Below are positions 55,307 through 60,877 of a stretch of 60,877 bases of DNA, piece after piece. Position 1 is the stretch's first letter; the number at the start of each line of letters is the position of its first letter. Position numbers and translations under genes: made by a program. The notes beneath the pieces were generated by a model, which did not search any database, was not told the DNA's origin, and saw nothing but the letters and a program-made list of their open reading frames with translations. The stretch comes from Candidatus Kuenenia stuttgartensis. GTDB taxonomy: Bacteria; Planctomycetota; Planctomycetia; Pirellulales; UBA1268. Where the stretch lies: NCBI GenBank assembly GCA_945870505.1, contig CAMBSN010000005.1:1-60877 (forward strand), written 5' to 3'.

Positions 55307-55456
55307 GCGGGTTTTCAACCTGCGCTACGTGAGGAGCGTTTGATGCGCCCCGTAGCCGCAGGTTGGTAACCTGCGGGAGCTTTGGCACAGGTTGCCAACC
55401 TGTGCTACGTGAGGAGCGTTTGATGCGCCACGTAGCCGCAGGTTGGTAACCTGCGG
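55307..55456. repeat. Cluster of CACAGGTT/CGCAGGTT palindromes
   Basis: Four palindromes lie in 150 bases: a degenerate one at 55307-55324, CCGCAGGTT-ggt-AACCTGCGG at 55356-55376 and again at 55436-55456, and CACAGGTT-gcc-AACCTGTG at 55386-55404. The segment CTACGTGAGGAGCGTTTGAT, then GCCGCAGG..., is directly repeated with an offset of 80. The gap 55234-55504 has no gene apart from the terminator. Confidence 0.85.
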
Positions 55457-55504
55457 TGAAGCCGGGCACAGGCAGCCCCTCGCGGCGCGGCTACACTCGC
55501 CGCC

Positions 55505-56917
55505 ATGGACCTCTCGCCCGAAGCGCTGCGGCTGGCGTTTATTGTCGCGGCCGTCATCGTCCTCTGGTTCACCGAGGCGTTGCCGCTGGCCGTCACGGCG
55601 CTGCTCGGCGCGGTCGCCTGTGTTGTCGCGGGCGTGGCGCCGGCCAAGGAAGTCTTCAGGCCGTTCGCCGACCCGCTGATCTTCCTGTTCATCGGCTCGT
55701 TCCTACTCGCCGAGGCGATCCGCCAGCATCGCCTCGACCGCCGGCTTGCCTACGGCGTGCTATCGCTGCCCGCGGTCGGTGAGCGGCCGGTGGGCATCCT
55801 CGCCGCCGTGGTGGCCGTGTCGGTGCTGATCAGCGCCTTCATCTCCAACACCGTCACCGCGGCGATGATGATGGCCATCGTCACAGGAATCCTCGCGGCC
55901 ATCGAAGAGTCGGCCACCGTGTCGGGAGTCCGTCCAGCGGCCAGGTTCGCGACGGGGCTTTTTCTGTCGATCGCCTTCGCCGCGTCGATCGGCGGGCTGG
56001 CCACGCCGATCGGCACTCCCACGAACCTGATCGGGCTGGGGTTCATCCGCAACCAGCTGGGCGTGAGCATCTCGTTTCCGGGCTGGTGTGCGATCAGCCT
56101 CCCGGTGGTTGCGATCCTGGCGACGATTCTCGTGATGGTCATGTCACGGCTCTTTCCGGCGGGCGTTGACCGGCTCGAGGGCGTGCAGGATTTTGTGCGG
56201 GGCGAGCGGACCCGGCTCGGCCGCTGGACCACGGGCCAGAAGTCGACCGCACTCGCGTTTGGGGCGACGGTGGCGATGTGGGTGGTGCCGGGCGTGCTCC
56301 TGGTGGTGCTCGGGGCGGATCATCCAGCAAGCGTCTGGCTTCGCGACCGACTGCCCGAGGGCGTGGCGGCCCTGATCGGGGCGATTCTGCTCTTCCTCCT
56401 GCCCGGGGATCGCGGGGCCGACGGCCAAACACCGCGGGCGATGTCGTGGAGCCACGCCCGCATCGACTGGGACATCGTGCTCCTCTATGGCGGCGGCCTG
56501 GCGCTCGGCGAACTCTGCTTCTCCACGGGGCTGGCCGCCGCGGCGGGCCGGCAGATCACCGGGTGGATTCCCCATGGGCCCAACGCGGCGGCCGCGCTCG
56601 TGGCGGTGGCGGCCGTCGTGGCCGTCGTGACGAGCGAGTTCACCAGCAACGTCGCCAGCGCCACGATGGTGGTGCCGATCGTAATTGCCATGGGGCAGGC
56701 CGTCGGCGTCGAGCCCGTGGCGGCGGCGCTCGCGGCCACGATGGCGGCGAGCCTTGGCTTCATGATGCCCGTCAGCAGTCCATGCAACGCGATCGTCTAC
56801 GGTTCCGGGCGGATCCCGCTACGCGCCATGATGCTTTCCGGCGCGATCCTCGACGTGATCGGGTGGAGCGTGATCACGACCGCGATGCTCGTGGCGTCAG
56901 GTGCGTTCGGCCGTTGA
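55505..56917 (+). CDS. SLC13/DASS-family anion transporter
   Basis: This 470-residue inner-membrane protein has about 11-12 transmembrane segments. It carries two family signatures with inverted-repeat symmetry: ISNTVTAAMMM with ATPIGTPTNLIGL in the first half, and TSNVASATMVVPI with PVSSPCNAIVYGSG in the second. These Ser-Asn-Thr-type motifs bind sodium and the anion. It probably imports dicarboxylates or sulfate with sodium; the substrate cannot be set from sequence alone. No clear ribosome site precedes the ATG. It is separated by a hairpin terminator from the convergent gene downstream. Confidence 0.92.
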   Translation: MDLSPEALRLAFIVAAVIVLWFTEALPLAVTALLGAVACVVAGVAPAKEVFRPFADPLIFLFIGSFLLAEAIRQHRLDRRLAYGVLSLPAVGERPVGILAAVVAVSVLISAFISNTVTAAMMMAIVTGILAAIEESATVSGVRPAARFATGLFLSIAFAASIGGLATPIGTPTNLIGLGFIRNQLGVSISFPGWCAISLPVVAILATILVMVMSRLFPAGVDRLEGVQDFVRGERTRLGRWTTGQKSTALAFGATVAMWVVPGVLLVVLGADHPASVWLRDRLPEGVAALIGAILLFLLPGDRGADGQTPRAMSWSHARIDWDIVLLYGGGLALGELCFSTGLAAAAGRQITGWIPHGPNAAAALVAVAAVVAVVTSEFTSNVASATMVVPIVIAMGQAVGVEPVAAALAATMAASLGFMMPVSSPCNAIVYGSGRIPLRAMMLSGAILDVIGWSVITTAMLVASGAFGR

Positions 56918-56938
56918 TCGGCCTCCCAGAAACGACGC

Positions 56939-56975
56939 CGCGGCCCGGCCGGGGGCACATACCGGCCGGACCGCG
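56939..56975. terminator. Bidirectional hairpin terminator
   Basis: CGCGGCCCGGCCGG (56939-56952) pairs with CCGGCCGGACCGCG (56962-56975) with one mismatch and a 9-base loop. It lies between the stops of convergent genes at 56917 and 57035, so it probably ends both transcripts. No T-run is present, as is common in high-GC genomes. Confidence 0.7.
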
Positions 56976-57034
56976 TGAGAGGGTGTCGTCGTCCGTTGCC
57001 GCCGGATCAGGCGTCGCGTCGAGGGGGGCTGAGC

Positions 57035-57445
57035 TCAAAAGCCTCCCTCGATGACCGCGCCACACTGATGGCAACGGGGCAGGGCCAGCGGCTTGGGCGT
57101 GGGCATATAGCCCTCCGCGCACAAGGTGTGGAGCCTCGGGAAACACGGCGGCAGCGTGACGCAGCCATGACGGTGGATGTCATGCTTCGCCCGAAGTTGG
57201 CCGCAGGGATCCGCGTGGAACACGCCGCAAGGGTGGCAGGTCGGTCCGCACGCAGGACCGTTCACGCTGCCATGCCAAGGGGGCTGCTGCATGTTCCGGC
57301 ATCCGCAGGCGTTCCCCGACCCATCCGTGGACATCATCGAGGACTCGTCCGTGACGGTCGTCTCTTGGGCTGTCGCGAGGCCAATCGCGAAGAGCGACGG
57401 CAGGGCGAAGACGACGGCGGCGATGATGCGGTAGGGTGAACGCAC
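57035..57445 (-). CDS. Small Cys-rich exported protein
   Basis: This 136-residue protein uses a GTG start (ending 57445), with GGGAG 8 bases upstream. A signal peptide runs to about residue 26 (AIGLATAQ). The mature chain of about 110 residues has 11 Cys and 7 or more His, arranged as C-G-C, C-x3-C-x2-C, single Cys residues, and a final C-x2-C (CHQC). This suggests disulfides or metal binding. No family is recognised. It is convergent with the SLC13 gene. Confidence 0.7.
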   Translation of the reverse strand: MRSPYRIIAAVVFALPSLFAIGLATAQETTVTDESSMMSTDGSGNACGCRNMQQPPWHGSVNGPACGPTCHPCGVFHADPCGQLRAKHDIHRHGCVTLPPCFPRLHTLCAEGYMPTPKPLALPRCHQCGAVIEGGF

Positions 57446-57571
57446 GGTGGGGTCTCCCGGTAACGTGGTGCAGGCCTCACTGGCCACGAGGCCTTCTTCG
57501 ACCGGCCGAGCCTGCCGGGATAAACGGCCGCACCGTGAGGACCGGTCGTGACGGTCGCGGAGACTCTGACG

Positions 57572-59977
57572 TTAGTCGAGGGCCACGTCGGTGACGGTGA
57601 AGGCCTCCAGCCCCTCGCGAGTTGCCAGCACGATGTGCCCCCGCTCGCCCTGCCGGTAGCCGCCGATCCCCACCAGCGGCTTGCCGTGCTGGTAGCGATC
57701 AACGACCCTGCCATCGGCCCAGGCAACGGTGACAGACCCATCGGGGGCGGCAATGAGCCACTGCCGCCGCGGCGTGCCGAGCAGGTCGGCCCAGGCCACG
57801 GGCTCGATCGGCCCGTCGCGGTGCACGCCGTCGCCCAGGGGCAGCGTCCAGGACCGCGACAGGCTGGATGGGTCGATCCCGACTGCCATTTGGCTACCGA
57901 TCCTCTCGGAGGCGATGCCGACGAGAGCCCAGGCGCCTGCCTCAGCGACGGGGCCCGACGCCAGTGAGATCAGCGGTGCCTCAGATGGCGGGGTCGAGCC
58001 TGCCTTGCCTTGCGCATCGCCGGAGGCCTGCACGATGCGGCCATCGCCCGCGACGACGAGAACCTCGCGAGTTGTCCCACCGGCTGCCGGGGGGCCCACG
58101 GCAACGTCGACCACGGGCGTCGCCGAGCGGTCGCGCCACAGCCGTTCGCCGGCGAGCGTGGCCACCTGCACACCCACGGTGCCGAGATAGCCCACCACGA
58201 TTTCGGGCGTCCCGTCGCCGTCGAGATCGGCAATCTCAGCGTCGCTGATTCCTTCATGCACGGTGCCGCCGGGCTCGGGATAGGTCAGGTGGAGTCGCCA
58301 CGCGTCATCGAACACGAACACGTGCTGCCCTCCGCGGCGGCCTGCCAGCCACCAGCGGCCGCCGTCTTTCCCCGGGGCCGTTCGTAGAAACCCGATGCCC
58401 GCATCGGCCGGTAGGTCGAGCTCGTGTCGGCCGCGTTCCGCTCCTTGGGCGTCGAGTTCGACGATCGTCCTCCAGCCGTCGAGCGCGACGATCCGCGGCG
58501 CGGCTGGATCCTGGGCCACATCGAGGCAGATCACGTTGCCCGGCAGTGCCACGCCACCTGCCCGCCAGGCCCGCTCCAGCTTGAATCTCACGGGCTGCTT
58601 CCGCGGCGCGATCACCTGTTCCGGCAGTCGCGTCACGCCGCCGGCGGCCCGGTCGAGGTCGCGGCGATACTCGCGGAGCCGCCGCTCGTGCCGCGTGCGC
58701 ACGAGCGGCTTCGGGTCGGTGCCGCGTTCCACGGCTGCGAGTGTCTCGACGACGTCGGCTGCGATCCGGGAGTGGTCGCCGACGATCACGTCTGCGATTT
58801 GGCCGTCACCCGCGATGATGACCGTGGCCGGAAACGATTCGAGGCCGAGGGCTTGGGCCGACACGCCCTGCGGATCGAGGGCGAGCGTCCCCACGCCGCC
58901 GAACTCGGCGAGCTTCTTGCGGATGGCCTGCAGGGGTTCGTCATCGGGATCGAGGCTCACGGCGACATGCTTGAGCGCCGGCCTCTCGCCGCCGTGGTCA
59001 CGGGCGTGGGCGGCGGCAAAATCGGCGATGCCCGTGGCGACCTGGGGGAGAGACCTGGCCGCAGGGCCGCATCCTGCGAAGAAGAAGTCGAGGACCAGCG
59101 GGGCATCGCCGAGCGATTCGCGGGTGAGCGGCAGGCCGTCGACTGTCTCAAGCGGGGGTAGTTCGGCTTTCGTGCCGATCCGGGGATGGAGCGGCTGCGG
59201 CTGCTCGAGGGGTTCGAGCCGTGCCACTTTGGCGGCTCCGGCTGGCACATCAAACGTGAATGCCTCGGCCGGCACCTCGGCTTCGAACGAGGCTTCGGCA
59301 AACTCGACCTCGACCGAGATGCCGACAGGTGCTCCTGCTTCCCGCGAGAGTCCTGTGGCATAGGCAGCCGTCGGCACCCTCATCTTTCGCAGCAGCTTCG
59401 ACTCACGATCGATCCAGAGACCGAGCACGCCGTCCGGCTTCGTGATCTCAATATGGCTGCAGGCGCGTCCATCGACTGTCTCGGTACCGATGATCCGCGG
59501 TGGTGACTCTGATGCCGCGAGGATCAACTCGAGGGTGTCGTCGGCGAGCAGGAGCGGCAGTTGTGTCGGGCAGCCGGCCTCCCCCTCAGCGAGCGTGGAC
59601 CGCAGGGCATCGTCGGTGAAGAGTTGATCAAGCGCCAGTGGACTCTGGATCGGTTCGACGAGCACCTGGCCGGGCACGGTGCCTACCGCCGCGTGGAGAG
59701 TCGTCCCGTCGGCGGCGACGCGGGCGTCGTAGGCCTCGATACGGATCTTGTTGGGCCGCACGAAGGCGACCCGATACGGATAGGTCACTTCCGTGGACGA
59801 GTCGCCTTGTGTCTGCCGCACGGTGACGCGGGCGTCGTCGGAGTAGCGGGCCGCGGTGCGGTAGGCCCGCCCCATGTCGTCGAGGATCTGCCGGGGATCG
59901 TCGCCACATCCGGCCAGAAGGAGGGTCGCCGTGGCGAACAGGACTTGCGACGACCGCGGCGGGAGGATGCGTTTCAT
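57572..59977 (-). CDS. Lipoprotein with thioredoxin-like and FG-GAP propeller regions
   Basis: This 801-residue protein starts at MKRILPPRSS (ATG ending 59977). A lipobox (LLLAGC, Cys24) marks a lipoprotein. Residues 30-270 resemble LolA/DUF2092-type outer-membrane lipoprotein domains (TVRQTQGDSSTEVTYPYRVAFVRPNKIRIEAYD). About 320-450 is TlpA-like (LVLDFFFAGCGPAARSLPQV, then FPATVIIAGDGQI) but with only one Cys where the family has C-x-x-C. The C-terminal 350 residues form a propeller with an FG-GAP motif (DLDGDGTPEIVVGYLG). The unusual three-part layout occurs in planctomycetes; the function is unknown. It is divergent from the LarA-like gene. Confidence 0.82.
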   Translation of the reverse strand: MKRILPPRSSQVLFATATLLLAGCGDDPRQILDDMGRAYRTAARYSDDARVTVRQTQGDSSTEVTYPYRVAFVRPNKIRIEAYDARVAADGTTLHAAVGTVPGQVLVEPIQSPLALDQLFTDDALRSTLAEGEAGCPTQLPLLLADDTLELILAASESPPRIIGTETVDGRACSHIEITKPDGVLGLWIDRESKLLRKMRVPTAAYATGLSREAGAPVGISVEVEFAEASFEAEVPAEAFTFDVPAGAAKVARLEPLEQPQPLHPRIGTKAELPPLETVDGLPLTRESLGDAPLVLDFFFAGCGPAARSLPQVATGIADFAAAHARDHGGERPALKHVAVSLDPDDEPLQAIRKKLAEFGGVGTLALDPQGVSAQALGLESFPATVIIAGDGQIADVIVGDHSRIAADVVETLAAVERGTDPKPLVRTRHERRLREYRRDLDRAAGGVTRLPEQVIAPRKQPVRFKLERAWRAGGVALPGNVICLDVAQDPAAPRIVALDGWRTIVELDAQGAERGRHELDLPADAGIGFLRTAPGKDGGRWWLAGRRGGQHVFVFDDAWRLHLTYPEPGGTVHEGISDAEIADLDGDGTPEIVVGYLGTVGVQVATLAGERLWRDRSATPVVDVAVGPPAAGGTTREVLVVAGDGRIVQASGDAQGKAGSTPPSEAPLISLASGPVAEAGAWALVGIASERIGSQMAVGIDPSSLSRSWTLPLGDGVHRDGPIEPVAWADLLGTPRRQWLIAAPDGSVTVAWADGRVVDRYQHGKPLVGIGGYRQGERGHIVLATREGLEAFTVTDVALD

Positions 59978-60090
59978 GGCGGCATCTTGCGCCAAACCCC
60001 GCGTCCTGGGCCAGATCATTCTCTGGCGACGAAGCAGCGATAAGATGGCCTTTTTCCCAGCCGCCCCTTCCTCATACCGCCCCGCCGCCC

Positions 60091-60877
60091 GTGGATACCA
60101 ACTTGCTTGAGTACGGTGCCGAAGAGCCACTCGTGCTCGAGTCACTCGAAGGCGGCGTCGCGGCGTTTGCCCCGCCAGCCGGTGTCGTCGGTGTCGACGC
60201 GCAACGGCTCGTTCGGGAAGCCATTTCGGCACCGCTCCACGGTCCACCGCTCGCTGCGCACGTCGTGCCCGGCGACCGGGTGGTGATCGCGGTTGCTGGC
60301 GATGTCGCGCAGGCCGCGGCGGTCGTGGATGCGATCCAGGAATGCCTGGTGTCTGCAGGGGTGGCGGAGTCGGATACGACGGTGCTCCAAGGGCCGTCGC
60401 TTGGATTCGTGGCGTCGTGCGGTGCGAACCCTCCTCCGGTGATTGCGAGTGCCGAGGTCTTCGATCCCGCCGTCGAGTCGGCCACCGCCTACTTGGCCGC
60501 CGACGAGGCCGGCCGACCGCTCCACCTTGCCCGTGCGCTTGTTGATGCCGACGTGGTCGTCGCCGTTGGCGAGTGGGGCCTGAGTCCCGCGCTCGGCGGC
60601 CGCTCGATCGAGGGTGAACTCTGGCCGACGTTTGCGCGGGCGGAGTGCCGCCGCGACCTGCTCATGGCGCTCGCCCGTCGCGGCCGCGGCGCCCTGGGCG
60701 ACTGGAAGAGCGGCATGCAGGAGATTGCCTGGCAGCTCGGCGTGTGTGCGAACCTGCGGCTCGTTCGCGGGGCACACGCATCGCTCGCCGCGGCACGATT
60801 CGGACTGCCCGACGAGGCATTGCGTCAGGCCCGCGAGGCGGCGGCGTGCTGGTGTCCTGGAATCGACCCCGTGGCTG
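60091..60877 (+). CDS. LarA-like (DUF2088) protein, N-terminal part
   Basis: The gene runs off the right edge; 262 codons are visible from GTG at 60091. The N-terminal domain follows the lactate racemase (LarA/DUF2088) pattern: ISAPLHGPPLAAHVVPGDRVVIAVAGDV, the AAAVVDAIQECLVSAGVAESDTTVL loop, RPLHLARALVDADVVVAVGEWG and the SIEGELWP segment. LarA uses a nickel-pincer cofactor made by LarB, LarC and LarE to racemise lactate or other 2-hydroxy acids; the C-terminal domain with the remaining ligands lies outside the window. A DUF2088 protein of different substrate range is equally possible. It is divergent from the lipoprotein gene. Confidence 0.75.
   Translation, partial: MDTNLLEYGAEEPLVLESLEGGVAAFAPPAGVVGVDAQRLVREAISAPLHGPPLAAHVVPGDRVVIAVAGDVAQAAAVVDAIQECLVSAGVAESDTTVLQGPSLGFVASCGANPPPVIASAEVFDPAVESATAYLAADEAGRPLHLARALVDADVVVAVGEWGLSPALGGRSIEGELWPTFARAECRRDLLMALARRGRGALGDWKSGMQEIAWQLGVCANLRLVRGAHASLAAARFGLPDEALRQAREAAACWCPGIDPVA

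Overview
The window is chromosomal DNA of a high-GC planctomycete, most likely of the Pirellulales type. The evidence is lineage-typical gene content: a DUF1549/DUF1553 cytochrome plus DUF1501 pair, Tat-exported Gfo/Idh/MocA oxidoreductases next to HEAT-repeat proteins, a PEP-CTERM protein with a dockerin-like segment, many long secreted proteins of unknown function, and an archaeal-type formylmethanofuran:tetrahydromethanopterin formyltransferase. I see about 31 protein genes and no tRNA, rRNA, CRISPR array, phage or transposase gene.

Layout. 1-150 is the N-terminus of SbcD (minus strand, cut by the window edge). 656-5966 (minus) is an exported-protein operon: FG-GAP repeat protein, HtrA-like protease, DUF3352-like protein. 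6019-7509 (minus) is a sigma factor with three extra helix-turn-helix segments. 8031-16050 (plus) holds a secreted unknown protein, then infC, rpmI, rplT, pheS, pheT and a beta-propeller protein. infC appears to start at AUC. 16492-27398 has a DUF11 surface protein, ftr, a DUF3352-like protein, ribD, a SEC-C/TPR protein and a sigma-54 activator with a degenerate receiver. 27688-32591 (minus) is a probable polysaccharide module: CE15-type esterase, Gfo/Idh oxidoreductase and HEAT protein. 32970-35051 has glnB (PII), with a good sigma-54 promoter match upstream, and homospermidine synthase. 35802-45569 has a secreted endonuclease/exonuclease/phosphatase protein, fumC, a membrane-anchored unknown protein, holB, tmk, an alpha/beta hydrolase and a small TPR protein. 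45642-60877 has mutY, a serpin, DUF1501 and PSD1-type genes, ppdK, an SLC13 transporter, a small Cys-rich exported protein, a thioredoxin-like/beta-propeller lipoprotein and the start of a LarA-like gene.

The intergenic DNA is unusually rich in dispersed repeats. There are short CACAGGTT/AACCTGTG palindromes (about ten clear sites), 130-140 bp elements with 13-20 bp terminal inverted repeats that resemble MITEs or REPINs, two shorter palindrome families, a 62 bp tandem repeat between rpmI and rplT, and a composite repeat of about 285 bp present at two loci 35 kb apart. These occupy nearly every gap of 240 bp or more. No mobilising gene is visible here.

The observations I rate highest are the multi-HTH sigma factor, the AUC start of infC, the terminal-inverted-repeat element family, the serpin with a predicted Arg-Ser reactive bond, and the glnB sigma-54 promoter with an upstream inverted repeat. 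All functions are assigned by reading motifs; no database search was run.
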